From NCBI RefSeq assembly GCF_026914185.1, contig NC_070573.1:2907501-2971500 (forward strand): 64,000 bases of DNA, read 5' to 3'. How positions within the stretch are numbered: position 1 is the first letter of the stretch; every line of letters starts with the position of its first letter. This document shows positions 10,515 through 22,195 of this stretch, piece by piece. This DNA is from Puccinia triticina (lineage: Eukaryota > Basidiomycota > Pucciniomycetes > Pucciniales > Pucciniaceae). Position numbers and translations under genes: made by a program. Under the pieces are notes generated by a model, which saw only the letters and a list, made by a program, of their open reading frames with translations, did no database searches and was not told where the DNA came from.

Positions 10515-10719
10515 ACTTCAAACCTCATGTAGACGTGGTTCCGCAGAACTTGATGTCCATTTTATTAGCTCAAAAGAACCGCCTGAAACCCTCCTTTCAA
10601 ATGACGCAAGTTTTACATGTTTCCACTGACGTTCACATTTTCTACAGAGCTTTACGTCCAGCCTTCTGATCCAACGGCAGCGCACGCACCCCCCAGTTAC
10701 CTAACCATAACAAATTGGT

Positions 10720-11235
10720 ACATTGGGGGTGAAATGTTACATGAAGTGTACATGTTATATGCTGGGTTACATGTTGAATGTTGTGTGTGAACATGTGTTT
10801 TGTGGTGTGCATACTTGTTGCTTAGGGGTTACATGGTGTTTGTGCATGTCACAGGTGGTGCATACATGTTACATTTTATACATGTATTACACTGTTTGTA
10901 AAATTCTTGCATGGGGGTTACATGGTGCAGGATGTTCACGCGGAGTACTGGGGGTTTACATGTTGCAGGAACATCTTACATAGGGGTTGTGTGTTTGCAA
11001 AAATATGTTTTATGGGGGTTTTGTGATGCGAGAACATGTTACATGTTGCACAAGCTTGATACATGGTTTACTTGTTGTAAATTTTACATGGGGTTACTTG
11101 TTGCTAAAATATCTGCATGGTGTTTATCTGTTGCGGAAATATGTTCTATGGGGGTTACACGCTGTGTAAAAATGTTATACAGGACATGCCGTGTAACAAT
11201 GTTTTACAGGTTTTACATGCCGCATGCACCAGGGG
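10720..11235. repeat. GGGGTTACATGTTGC minisatellite
   Basis: Irregular units of about 20-60 bp around gggggttacatgttgcaggaacatgtt, with runs of TTACATG/CATGTAA, fill about 500 bp. Overlapping open frames (10723-10983 and 10911-11273, +) encode Cys/Tyr/Met-rich repeats and are treated as artefacts of the array. The array ends directly before a polypurine run (AGGGGGGGA) and an LTR-like start. Confidence 0.8.
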
Positions 11236-11300
11236 GGGATGTGTTGCACTCTCTAGAGAGTGCCAAGCCGTAACTTTATATTGAATTAAGTCTGAGGTTA
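11231..11300 (+). repeat. LTR-like start with palindrome (copy 1)
   Basis: A polypurine tract ACCAGGGGGGGA is followed by TGTGTTGCACTCTCTAGAGA, containing the perfect 18-bp palindrome GCACTCTCTAGAGAGTGC (11246-11263), then CCAAGCCGTAACTTTAT. The same arrangement occurs at 53149-53210 (+) and 56579-56618 (-). It looks like the junction between the internal part and the 3' LTR of a retroelement. The far end of the LTR was not found. Confidence 0.6.
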
Positions 11301-12000
11301 GTTCAATGTTAACCTTGAATCTTTGTTTACTTTATTTCCAACACAGGCGTAACTTTACTTCAATTTGTTTTGGAATAATATTTCACACAATTCCAACACA
11401 TGAATATATCTCTGCTGAAGTTTTGTGCTGGGTTCATCATTATCACAATTGTGGAATTGAGCTTCAATGCACACAATTTTATCCAATAATTCCCCTATCC
11501 TTATGCTCAAATATATCCTCAGCAAAGTGACAGGGAATATTTTGCATTGCAGAATTTTTCATTCAAAACAAACATAACATTGAATTATGAAAAGTTCTTG
11601 TACAATATAGCAACTTCAGAGGATCAGCCGGCTGCAAGATAAATCTTTTGAGCATATTTATGTCATACCAATTCCCATATCAAATTGGGCAGAAAGTAGT
11701 TTGAAATCAATTTGTATTCTTCAAGTCTCAAACAGTGTCAGAGCTAGGAAGACCTGCGTAATGTGGGCTTGTACTCCAAGCAATATGAAATGTGAAAATA
11801 CCAGAGTTTGTTTTCCTTACCATTTTTACCAAGGTATGAGCCATAAAATATTTTTCAAGTTGGTAGTGTGAATAGCTGTTCATTCGTGAATCTACATCTT
11901 GTCTAGTACATGACTACACTTGGTACAATTTCTGAAACTTTACCTACAACTGACTGGAAAATGCATGGCCTAGAGGCCAAAATAAATCTTCTAAAGGGAA
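11301..12000. other. AT-rich sequence, no gene recognised
   Basis: Nothing beyond possible LTR continuation is seen. The open frame at 11306-11530 (+) has no motif. Confidence 0.35.
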
Positions 12001-12297
12001 ATGTGTCATGTACTCTGGGTAAGGCACTTATTAACTGACATCCTGAAGAAGGATTTCATAGGCAATCTTTTTTGGAATAATAATCAAGCCGCAATACAAG
12101 TCAGTACGGATGACTCCGCCAATAAGAGGGTAAGACATGTCGGCCGCAAATTTTTCCTCACTAACCAAGCCTTGTACAGGAAGCAAACAAGACTTGTATG
12201 AGTACCTACAGTGGATCAACTAGATTACATCCTCACCCAGGCACTTAGCAAGGATCCTTTTTTAAAATTCCGTGAAAAACTCATGTCTGGTGTCTAG
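12001..12297 (+). pseudogene. Ty1/copia RNase H fragment
   Basis: The frame contains FWNNNQAAIQVSTDDSANKR, VRHVGRKFFLTNQAL and, after an in-frame TGA at 12199-12201, VPTVDQLDYILTQALSKDPF followed by KFREKL, ending at 12297. This is the C-terminal RNase H part of a Ty1/copia polyprotein (DNQAAI...KRTRHI...F, then the LTKAL...F motif). The stop codon and the lack of upstream pol show it is a dead fragment. It is followed by a purine-rich run (agtggggag) and an LTR-like start at 12310. Confidence 0.85.
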
Positions 12298-12309
12298 GTG
12301 AGTGGGGAG

Positions 12310-12420
12310 TGTTGTGTAGGACCCGGTAGGAGACTCCCCTTTCCTGCTTATGTCATCACATATATATATAGTGTTTTCCCCTACATATACATGTAATGCA
12401 TTTATTCCTCTTGCAAATCA
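12310..12420 (+). repeat. Probable copia 3' LTR start
   Basis: TGTTGTGTAGGACCCGGTAG follows the polypurine tract gagtggggag directly after the RNase H fragment, as expected for a 3' [14 protein letters not shown] run (12359-12370) and several TG/CA words follow. The 3' boundary is uncertain, possibly CTCTTGCA near 12415. Confidence 0.5.
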
Positions 12421-13508
12421 ATTTGGGTTCCACTAAGGACCACTGTTGCTCTTGTGGGCCCAACCTGCGCGTGGGTATCACGGTGATTCCTTGGGGAGCC
12501 CACAGCTGAAGGAGTTGTGATCCACCTGTGGGCTTGACCTTCACGTTGGGATAACTGGGAGTCCACGGGGATTCCATGCGGAGCCAAAAGCAAGCTTAAC
12601 AAAGCCTCTCCAATGAGGCGCAAAGCGTCTCCAAAGGAGAGGCTTACCTTTAAGGTCACACCATTGGCCCTACAGACTTGAGAATTTCTGGCAAAAAAAT
12701 ACATATTTTCTTTTCAAAATGTTCTTAAAAATGTAGTTTTTAGTTTAAAAAAAACCTGAGTAGACAGACTTGTAGCCTGCAATCTCAGCTTCCATTTCAC
12801 AGTTTTTTACCTAGCTGACACACAAAATTACTAGCCCACTCCACCTACTGTGAAGTGGTGATCCAGTGGTTTTTGGGCTCAAAATTTGAAATTCCCTGAG
12901 CCCGTGCGGGCTCAAAGGGGGGGATTGGGTACAGAAATCCACCAGGTAACAACATTGACAGGATGTTTCCTACCAGGGGGATGGATACGGGGGAGTTTGA
13001 AGTGGGGGAAAATAAGCTAAGAAGCTGGTGATTGTAATGGTGCCAAAGGCAAGGAGAGAATCAGAAGTCTGGAGGGTGATATTGGGGAAAATGGGGGAGC
13101 GTGGCATCCTTCCTGCCATTTGTCTCAATCCTGTAGGGCCAGACATGCAACTTTAGAGGCAAGTCCCTCCTTCAGAGGTTCGAGGAGGGTACGCTTGTGT
13201 TAAGTTTGAGCCAAAAGCTGCCGTGGAATCTGCGGGATGATCACGGGGTGGCCGCGTGATCCTCCCGGTGGTGACCCCGTGTCTCCCTGGACCGAAAGCC
13301 GCTGGTCCGACCTCGCGCACGGGTACCACGTGGAGTCCTCGTGGATTCCAAGTGATTCCCCCGTGGAGGGACTCCCCGAGTGTATGAATGTGGATCACAC
13401 TCCTTGTCAGGCTCCGGCGGCCCGTCGGCAGGCCCGCCCGATGGTCATCCAAGCTATGCCTCAACTGCATCGCGGTGAGACAAAAAACACCATCACCTTT
13501 CAACCATC
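12421..13508. other. Repeat-rich region upstream of RRP45
   Basis: Two GC-rich blocks (12440-12600 and 13225-13400) share words such as GGGAGTCCACGGGGATTCC / GTGGAGTCCTCGTGGATTCC and ATCACGG, suggesting two diverged copies of one repeat. Overlapping open frames on both strands (13153-13503, - and 13237-13713, +) are read as chance. The RRP45 promoter should lie in the last few hundred bases, but no clear TATA box is seen. Confidence 0.4.
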
Positions 13509-14727
13509 ATGGTCAGAGAAGCCCAGCCATCGATACTCGAGAGAGAATTCCTCATCCAAGCACTCAAGGAAGGAACCCGGCTCGATCAACGAACTCTCTT
13601 CGAACAACGTCCGCTCTCCCTGTCATTTGCCGAGAACGGAGATTCGGTCGATTGCTCTCTCGGTAATACTAGGTCCGCCTTCCCTCCAACCCAAAATACT
13701 CGCGACAGCCTAAAACTGATATTTCAACGCTGTCTTTGGTGGGTAGAGTGATTGCTCATGTTTCGGCTTCGGTTACTAAACCTTGGTCTGATAGACCATT
13801 CGAAGGACTTTTTCAAGTCTCTAGTGAAATCAATCCGATAGCCAACTTCATTTACGACACCGGCAGGTGGGCTTCTTGCTTTTTTTTTTTTTTTTGAAAG
13901 ATTGGGTTGGAGATTTTGATTGAACGGAATGAAACAAAAGTTAGGTCTTCTGAGAACGAGATACAGATCACGCGTATGTTGGATAAAAGCTTGAGTCGGA
14001 GTGGAGTGATCGATAAGGAAGCCCTATGTATCTTAGCAGGCCAAATGGTATGCTTCTCTATCTCCGTCGTCATTTGACCTCCTACCCTCGTCAATTATTT
14101 TCAGGAGAGATTGTGCAACCTGTTCCTGTTTGGTTTGTGACAGGTATGGTCGATTCGTCTGGATCTGCATTTCTTAAACGACGAAGGAAATCTCTTGGAT
14201 TGCGCATCTATCGCAGCCATCGCGGCACTCCAGACATTTCAAAGACCTGACGTGACCCTTGTTGGAGAAGAAATAACGATTGTCAGTTCTCTCGGTTCGA
14301 TGTTCATAGATCGATCTTTTTAAATCATGTACCGGGCTTTCTTGCTGATGAGGACCAAGCCTGGGTTATGAAACTGTAGCATTCCTTACAAGAACGAGTT
14401 CCAGTACCTTTGACATTACACCACACGCCGATCTGTTTAACCTTCGGATTTTTCGACTTGAATGGGAGTAGTAGTAAGCCTAGTGTAGTCCTGGACCCTA
14501 GCTACCTAGAAGAACAACTCTCAACTGGCACGATCACCCTGGCTTTGAACCCTCAGAAAGAGATCTGTGTCGCCAATAAGTCTGGCGGTGTTCCGCTCTC
14601 AATCGACGAAATTATGAACGTCGTCAAGGTTGGAAGTCAGAAAGTTAAAGAGGTCGATCAGCTGATCAAACAACTGATTACTAAACGGAAGGCCGCTGTT
14701 GATCTGACTGCCGTCCAGGATAGATGA
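13509..14727 (+). CDS. RRP45: Exosome complex component RRP45 (PH-ring subunit)
   Basis: Subunit of the six-member RNase PH-like ring of the RNA exosome, the 3'-to-5' RNA-decay machine of nucleus and cytoplasm. Exons by frame and splice consensus: 13509-13672, 13747-13866, 13945-14047, 14144-14281, 14380-14727, giving 290 aa, close to the usual size (yeast about 305). Visible family features: the N-terminal FLIQALKEGTRLDQRTLFEQ, SLGNTR then VIAHVSASV, the central ALCILAGQMVWSIRLDLHFL, DCASIAAIAAL with RPDV, and PVPLTLHHTPICLTFGFF near the C-terminus. The N-terminal ATG fits the family start. Family knowledge: RRP45-type subunits build the ring but are normally catalytically inactive. The C-terminal part ends in a basic/Gln helix. 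Strand and spacing show no linkage to its neighbours. Confidence 0.93.
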
Positions 14728-15234
14728 AAAACAAAAATCATATGCTTCTTTCAAATCTTCAAACCCCAATTGTTTCCTCAATCTACAATTGGATGCCATT
14801 TGCACATCAAGTGGTGCTCCTTTCCATCCTGACAAACTGCTACATGCCATACCAGCTCAGAAAGGGCCATTAATCCTCGGCGAGCTGACACTGGTCTTGT
14901 GAAGGAGAGCCAGTGTAACCTAAACCAGCTGCCGAGGTGGAGTTGGGAGGAGAAGCAGGGCATCTGGTGCAACTCAAATCGGAGTGACAACCCCAAATGT
15001 TCTGCGAGACAAGTAAGAAACAGGAACTCTCTTTTGATGAATTTAACCAGATGCAGCAGAAAAGCTCAAAAACAATTAGAGAGAAACGAGATGAAAAGTA
15101 AACATGGGTGAAATAGGGAGAAAGCTTGGACCACAAATACTCCCAAAAGGGAAGGCAGAATTGGAATAAAATCAAGGGCATAAACGGGCAGTCCACTAGT
15201 TTCCTTGAGAAATGTGAATGTAATTTAAGTCTGG
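14728..15234. other. Short intergenic stretch between RRP45 and secreted gene A
   Basis: Tail-to-tail spacer of about 500 bp (both genes end here), so it should hold both 3' UTRs and terminators. Frames at 14778-14996 (-) and 14899-15111 (+) have no motif. No repeat boundary was identified. Confidence 0.4.
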
Positions 15235-18200
15235 TTACTGTGATTCTAGCTTGGTATTTGGTTCTTCCTTCTTCGTCATCTCCCTGAAAAAATGGCCAAC
15301 TTTTTGATCATGATGAACATCTACGCGGCCTCTTTTCAAGTTCCATGCCATGATACGAATTTCATCTTCTATTGATTCAACCAATACGTGGTAGGCAACC
15401 TCATCAAGCTTCTGTTTTGATTCAGGTGTGAAGAATTTGGGGTCAATATTGTACATGCTGGTTCCAGCGTTGTGCATCTTGACAGGAGAGGATTTTGCAA
15501 CAAGTAGGTTTTTAGAGAACTCATGTAACATATCATCATATAACTTTGCTGCATAGTGGGATAAGCTTGAGAGTGGTTTGAGGAGCTTGTTTTTCCACAT
15601 TTCATAGCAAACTTCACTTGAGTTTTTTTGGATGAGTTGATGGATGTTTGATAGAATATCAAGTTCTCTTGTTGATATATCTCCCTTGTTCAATTTGGTG
15701 GATGTAAGATCTAGTGTGTTTTCTTTAATGTTTGCCTTTGCTAATTTCTTTGATAATAATAGGATACCCTGTTCTCTTTCTTTCATATCTGTCTTGATTT
15801 TGTTTAATCTAAATTCCACAAGACGCAGAATCAATTCTCTTTCAGCATCATCTGTCTTTGTCATTACATAATCTTTTTTTTTGAGGGGGAGTTTCAGAGG
15901 TCAGCTTTGTTTTTCAACTTGATCTTATCTTTGAGGAAATTTGACTCACAAATGCGGTGCAAGATTGGTAAATTCCTGCGAAGTCTATGACCATGCTCTA
16001 GTAATTTAATCAGGCAGTTTGCATTCCTTGAGCTTATGGATGAGAATTCCTGAGTGGTTATCTCCTTGACATATCTCCAACTTGTTTCATCATTCTGAAG
16101 AAGTAATTTGACCGATGAATTCATTATTAATATGTGTAATTCACCTATTGTATTCCACATTTCACTCTTGTATTCTTCTTTCAAATGTTCTGCAGAAAAA
16201 GATTTTGATTTTGAGTTTATCTGTGAAATCAGATGTTTTAACTTATGATTGAGAGAATCAAGTTGACCAAGATCCAATTTATGTGATTCATATGCATCCA
16301 CAAGTAAATTGGTCCTCAAGTCTTCACATGATGATTCTCCACCCCACATAATACCTCTCATTGTCTGTTGAATAATAAGAGGGAATTTGTTTTTTTCCAG
16401 TTCTACAGTGAGACTGTAGTCTGTAACATCTTCTTCAAGTTCATAAATTGGTGACCAATGATCACAAATAAGAATTGCTTGGTTAGTAATACATAGAGAT
16501 AGTAGGAAAGCACCCAGGATAAAAACAATCCAGTTAGAAAAACCCCTAAACTTGTAATTCAACCAACATTTTAATCACTTACCAATTTGTTCCAGCTGGT
16601 TGGCTGTGGCACGGGGGTCAGGAAACAATTGTGGCAGGCGTGACTTGTTTCTTGCATGCTGTGCCAACTCTTCTACATAATTAAACACCAATTGGGACCT
16701 AGAATAAAATGATTTTGCACCATACTTTTGACTTTGTACCTTATCAGAAGAGTATAAAGTCTGAGAATGCTCCACCCTTAAAATGAATTGAGAGATGAGC
16801 TCGTAAAATTGGTAGGATCTGTCAAAAGGAAATCCATTTTTGAGAAAGCCATGCATGTCTTTCAAACCAAGAACTAAATCTTGAAGTCCCATTTCTCCTG
16901 CTGATTTAGCCACATGGCTCCAAAACATAGCCTGACGTTCTTCATCAAGAAATGAAAGATCAAATTTAAGAGAAAATTGAAAAGCTGGCAGATCCAATTC
17001 AATCATGAGACAGGGCAGTCAGAGAATTTGAGAAAATTCTGATATTGCTTTTGAGAATGGATGGGATGAGATAACCCACAGTTTTTAAGTATGTTCATGA
17101 AGCATGAATCCTCATCATACTGGCCCATTCTGTATTGGACTTTAATGTAGTTGAGGAGCTTGTATGGTTTTGGCATCATATCTTCTGCTGATTTCTGGTA
17201 GTCTTGAAAAGTGATAGTGGGTTTTGATTTAGTCCATGCACAAATCTGTTCAATCAATGGATTGTCTTCATATGCAGGTATCTTTTTCCAATTCCTAGAA
17301 AGTGCCAATGCATATGCTTTGAGATAGAATGGATCATTGAATATACAATGTTAGGTCAGTCCACGGGCCCAACATGCTTTTTTCATTCAGGTGCTCAAAA
17401 AATTATTTCACTGACCAAATGAATCATACATTTCAGCAGAAAAAACAGCCATTTTGAGCTTATGGAAATCAAATGCAACTTTCACAGTACCAAGTGTGAC
17501 ATCAAAACGTTCTAGTTCTTGTCTTCTTGAATGAAGCCAAGCTGCAGGATAATTAAGCTGAAACCTTGGCCAAGAATTATTTTGTCCTAAGCACCAGTTG
17601 TGTAAGATTTCTTTTAGATCTTGTTCTTCAGAAGTATCAGTATGACTGGAGTCAACCATATAATGTTTCCATGCATTTTTCAAGTCATGCTTTTCACCAG
17701 AAACAATTTCATGCAAGTCATTGACTATGTTGCAATGTAACCACACATTTTTTCAGGATAGGAATCAAAAACGCCATGTAGGCCTGCAAATGGCTAGAGA
17801 TAAAAGAAGTGTATACACACACCTATCTTACCCAAAAGCTGATTGCGGCCATTGTCTAATTATACAAAAATCAGACCCTTTTCATTTATTATGGATTCCA
17901 ATGTTACAGAATTCCAACTTACCCATTCTATCCAGCTTTTTGGTGATCTTATTGATGTGCCAGTCCTTCTCCCTTTGCCGAGCTCTGGTCCCCCATTGCA
18001 TGTCATGAATTTTCAATTCTTGGTAAAAGTCCTTGACTTGATGAGAGGAACGTGTGAGAAATTAGTGTTGACAATCAGGCACACTGGAATCATTCTCCTA
18101 ATTTCTGAGCAGACACACCGACTTTTTCATGTAAATCCAGCCATTAATGCAAGGGAAAAAAGATGATACTCACATGCTTCAACTTGATTGAGTTCTGGGA

Positions 18201-18270
18201 TGATGCCACCAAAGCAGCCAAAAACCACAGATGCAGTGCTTAACAGTCGAAAAATTGCTGAGGGTTTCAT
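15235..18270 (-). CDS. Predicted secreted protein A, lineage-specific, eight exons
   Basis: Not recognised as a known enzyme family. Proposed exons (minus): 18270-18174, 18036-17923, 17855-17832, 17724-17416, 17316-17080, 16984-16583, 16477-15950, 15872-15235, giving 782 aa. The start MKPSAIFRLLSTASVVFGCF has the basic-hydrophobic-small pattern of a signal peptide. There is no later membrane segment in this model, so export is inferred. The rest is helical, rich in Lys/Glu/Leu/Ser, with FDLSFLDEERQAMFWSHVAK and MWGGESSCEDLRTNLLVDAY as landmark words. All seven introns are phase 1, and exon 3 is only 24 nt, so skipping it keeps frame. An apparent frameshift near 17750 and another near 17005 disappear once introns are placed. 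Rust fungi carry many secreted proteins of this kind; an effector role is possible but unproven. Confidence 0.68.
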
Positions 18271-19073
18271 TGCAAGCCTAAAAATTCAATTGGGAATGAA
18301 GTTGAGATGGGACAGCTTCAATAAAAGCTGCATCATGTTGATTTTTTTTTGACACCATGTGTATGTCTCTTGGACCTTGGTTGTGGTTGTTTCATTTGTC
18401 TTGATCTTACACCTTTTACCATATGTTTCAGGGAGCAAAAGGGAGCAGAATAGCCATATCCAAAATACAAAACACACAGCATTCTTGTTTCTGAATGAGC
18501 TCAAACAAGTTTGAAAGAAAAATTGTGTTTCTGAACCAGGAATTGAAGATCAGCTTACCAAACAACTGATTACTAATGTATTTAGGTATAATTGCTGCTG
18601 ATCTTCTTGCTGGCCAGGATAAAAAAGAAGAGTGTGCTTCTCTTGTCACTCTTTTTTTCCCTTGTCCTTTCTTATGAATATGCACTCAGTTTGACCTGCT
18701 GCATGGAGGCCCTCAACCGCCATTCTGGCCACAAAATCAAAATTTATGGTGAGATCACGCCAAAAAGGACAGCTCACCCGCCAAACTTGCCACAGTGGCG
18801 GCAAATGGCCATCCATTTAGGCCAATGCTTTGTCCACGCCACCCATCAGCAAAATGGACACCTGGCTTGCATCAGAAGAGCTGGTTGAGAAGCCATGTAA
18901 TCCGTATCAGACCAGCTCTCTTGTATCATTGAGACAGCTTCAATGGGTCTGGTGATCATACATATGTATGTAATAAGGATGAGGACTTGAGAGTTGAGGC
19001 TATGTAACTGTTGTTCCAGACTCCCACAGACCTAGTTGTAGCTTTTGAAGTAGTCTGTCCATGCAGAAATATA
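18271..19073. other. Upstream region of secreted gene A
   Basis: Should contain the promoter of the minus-strand gene starting at 18270. Frames at 18286-18685 (-) and 18592-18888 (+) show no domain. Part of the stretch (18700-18890) looks like transposon sequence. No unambiguous TATA box. Confidence 0.35.
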
Positions 19074-20183
19074 CTTATTTTAGGGGGTTGAGAAATCAAC
19101 TCCCTCAAATTACAAAATTGACTCCCAAAAGCAGTTTACGTTGCACGGACCGCTTTGGGACGTCTTCCCCGGGTCCTCCTGACCGCATATTGACCTGGGG
19201 GCGTTTTGGGAGTCAGAATTGTAATTCCGCAATGCCAAACGTGAGTTTTGAAACTTGTGCGCGCTCTGCGGCGCATCTCATTACGGACCCGCTCTATGGC
19301 ACATCTCATGAATCTCTCTCAGCTGTCCCTTGATATCACTCTTTGAAACCTAAACCTTCCACACTCCCTCAACCGCTCAATCCCACGGCTTCCATAGTGA
19401 ATCATCTATCTCGAACCCAAAAACTTCTTTCCCCAACTTCTTGACTTCGCATCACTCCGCTTGCTGCTCCAAACCGCTACAAATCTCCGACTCTGATCTA
19501 GTCTCCTCAATATCAACATTGACTCAACCCTTGCTCGTGCTCCGCAAAGCCTTAACTTGGACAGCCGTACTGGCTTCCAACTTGGTGAGAAATGCACCCT
19601 TGCATTTCAGATCTCTCATTGACATGGCGCCTCCAATCCTCAATGCTAATATCCCTTTCTTCCCCAGATTCTTTCCTAGATCTAGTCCTTGTTTTTTCCT
19701 TTCTCTCTGTCAAGATTATTGTTGAAACTACAACAGCCCAGGGTCCATTTCTCTCCCTGTCACACATCTGTCACTCCTTTTTCCTCCCTCTGGATGAATA
19801 TGCTTGTTCACCTTCTGCCCACAACTTGTCCCTCAGTTGTAATAGCTACAAAGTCTGCTCATCTGGATAATCAAAACATCATCAGCTTCCTCGTGCTTTT
19901 CCCTGAGACCAGTGAGTCTCTTGTAGTGAGGAGCCTTTTTCCTCCTCACAGCTAGCAGCTTGACCCCTCTCTGGGGTTCCTTCTCCTTTTTGGTTGCCTC
20001 AGAGCTTTTCTCCTCTAGGCCTCAAACCTCACTCGAGCTTTCTTCCTTGAGTCCTCATCTGCTCTCCAGTCGTCTTTTCAATAATTATCACCTATACCTT
20101 TAGGGTTTGTTCCTTTTTCTTTCTCTCTCAATCTCCTCATTGTTTTCGTCAACTAACCACTCAAAATCAACCTTTCAGTCTAT

Positions 20184-20641
20184 CAAGGGTGAAAGCGCTG
20201 CGCTTCAAAAAGCGCAGCGCAGCGTGAAGCGCAGCGGTTTTGGTGGCCGCTGCGCTGCGCTGAAAGTAGCGGCCCCGCCCGCTGCGCTACCGCTTTTTGG
20301 GTCTGGCAAGAAGCAGGGACCTGCTACTTTCAGCGGTAGCGCAGCGGAACCATTGCTGCGCTACCGCTTTTTGAGCTGGCCGCGTAGCGCTCCCCCGCTG
20401 CCAGCCAAAAAAGCGCAGCGCAGCTGTTTTGGTGGCTGCTGCGCGCCGCTGAAAGGAGTGGCCTCGCCCGCTGCGCTACCGCTTTTTGGGTTGGGAAAAA
20501 AGCGGGGCCCCGCTATTTTCAGCGGTAGCGCAGCGGGACTGGTGCTGCGCTACTGCTTTTTGGGCTGACCACGGAGCGGTCCCCCGCTGCGCTGCGCTAA
20601 AAGACCGCTTTTTTGTAGCACAGCGCAGCGTTTCAGCCTTG
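20184..20641. mobile_element. Small inverted-repeat element with 7-bp target duplication (copy 2)
   Basis: The ends are CAAGGGTGAAAGCGCTGCGC and, reverse complemented, CAAGGCTGAAACGCTGCGCT. It is flanked by AGTCTAT (20177-20183 and 20642-20648). The interior consists of GCGCAGCG/CGCTGCGC words with CCGCTTTTT blocks, in several inverted arrangements. A 153-codon frame across it (20107-20568, +) is alanine/serine repeat and not a gene. Confidence 0.8.
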
Positions 20642-20849
20642 AGTCTATCCACACTTCTATCGCCCTCTATCTGTTGTTGTCCTCTTCCTTCATATCCTTA
20701 ACTGTCTCAGGGTTGGTTTCTTTCTACTTTTCTCATTATCACTGTCATGACTTGTTCTTACTTTTCTTTTTGTCAGTTCTGGTTTTTGGTTTAATAGAAA
20801 TAAAGTCAAGGTCCTTTAGTGAGTTGGGATTTTAATTTTACAAAAAATC

Positions 20850-21664
20850 CCAGAAAATAGAGAAATATTTATATCTCCTCACTGGAGCACCCAAACGCTC
20901 CCAAAGTTTTCCAGAAATCTAGATACACTGTCTATAAAATATGTTTAGATGTACAGCAGTATAAACAATCAGGAAGGCCTTGCGGAACAGGGGGGTTAAT
21001 TTGGCGGATTTCCTACTAAGGAAATCCCGCCAAACCTTATCTAAGCTGCTCCAAATGGCCCCAAATTTCTTCTTCCATATGAATAAACTCTTTAAAACTT
21101 ATTTTGAGCTTCACGGCATCAGCACACCTCAGGGACACCTTGTGTAGCTGGGGGCTGATTTGGCGGATTTCCTGCTAAGGAAATCCCGCAAAACCTTGTC
21201 TAAGGTGCTCCAAACACCCCCAGATTTTTTCTACCATATGGATACCCTCTCTAGAAAATATTTTGAACACCAAGGAGGTATGAAGCATCAGGAACACCTT
21301 CTATAAAGCCCTGTGGGTAAGGATTTGGTGCAGTTCCTTAGTAGGAAATCAAATTAGCCCCCTGCTTATCGAAGGCGTTCCTGATGGGTAATACCTCCTT
21401 GGGGCTCAAAATATTTTCTAGAGAGTTTATTCATATGGCAGAAGAAATTTGGGGCCATTTGGAGCAGCTTAGATAAGGTTTTGCGGGATTTCCTTAGTAG
21501 GAAATCCGCCAAATAAACCCCCCTGTTCCGCAAGGCCTTCCTGATTGTTTATGCTGCTGTCAATCTAAACATATTGTCTAGACAGTGTATCTAGATTTCT
21601 GTAAACTCTTGGGAGCGTTTGGGTGCTCCAGTGAGGAGATATAAATATTTCCCTATTTTCTGGG
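20850..21664. repeat. Inner inverted repeat, arms about 265 bp
   Basis: The left arm begins CCCAGAAAATAGAGAAATAT at 20850 and the right arm ends in its inverse near 21664. Both share the words CTCACTGGAGCACCCAAACG and AATCAGGAAGGCCTTGCGGA. The arms differ at a small number of positions. The centre (21115-21400) holds further diverged copies of the unit TTTGGCGGATTTCCTACTAA. A transcript through this would fold into a long hairpin. Confidence 0.85.
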
Positions 21665-22195
21665 ATGTCCCAAAACCCCCGCGGGTCACAATGCGGTCAG
21701 GAGGACCCGGGGGAGACGTCGCGAAGCGGTCCGCGCGACGTAAACCCCATTTGAGAGTCGATTTTTGGGAGTCGATTTTTTAATTTATGGGAGTCAATTT
21801 TTTAATTTATGGGAGTCGATTTCTCAACCTTATTTTCTTCTTCTGCATCCACTCTTCTCGTATCTCTCTGACCTCCTGGACCATCCGGGACCCTCCGGCC
21901 GAGCGGCGACGGCCAGCGCCTCCGGAGGCCCGCTTCAGGCCTGCTTCAGGCCAAGGGACAGGGCCTGACGCCCCCGCCAAAGAGGATTCCACGACCCCAT
22001 AGGAGGTCAGCCACGGGACCGGAGGCCGGCCCGTCGGCTTTTCCCGTGTGTTGGTCCAAATGTGGCCCCGCACCAGCACCGCCGCCTCCTTGCGCTTTGC
22101 AGCAGCAACAGCAGCCGCCACCTCTCGGCCGCCCAGAGCACGCCCCCAGACCTCCACAGCGACCGTCGCCAAGCGGGACGCGGATCTCTACACAT

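Larger units (their letters stand above)
19082..21828. mobile_element. 2.75-kb fold-back element with 8-bp duplication
   Basis: The left end AGGGGGTTGAGAAATCAACT and the reverse complement of the right end (AAGGTTGAGAAATCGACTCC) form inverted ends. The element is flanked by CTTATTTT on both sides (19074-19081 and 21829-21836). Inverted similarity continues inward for about 130-160 bp with a GC-rich block (CGGACCGCTT, GGGTCCTCCTGACCGCAT; left near 19150-19190, right near 21690-21740). A second, inner pair of arms lies at about 20850-21115 and 21400-21664. The 7-bp-duplication element 20184-20641 is nested inside. No transposase is visible. Open frames are low complexity. Confidence 0.75.

Noticed and set aside
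17000..17010. Apparent second frameshift in secreted gene A
   Set aside because: An intron 17079-16985 (GTGGGT...CCAG, phase 1) joins the two frames.
17740..17760. Apparent frameshift in an A6 run in secreted gene A
   Set aside because: Using the 24-nt exon 17855-17832 and the acceptor before 17724 gives a continuous phase-1 model with no frameshift.
20107..20568. 153-codon plus-strand frame
   Set aside because: Alanine/serine repeat produced by GCGCAGCG filler of the nested element.
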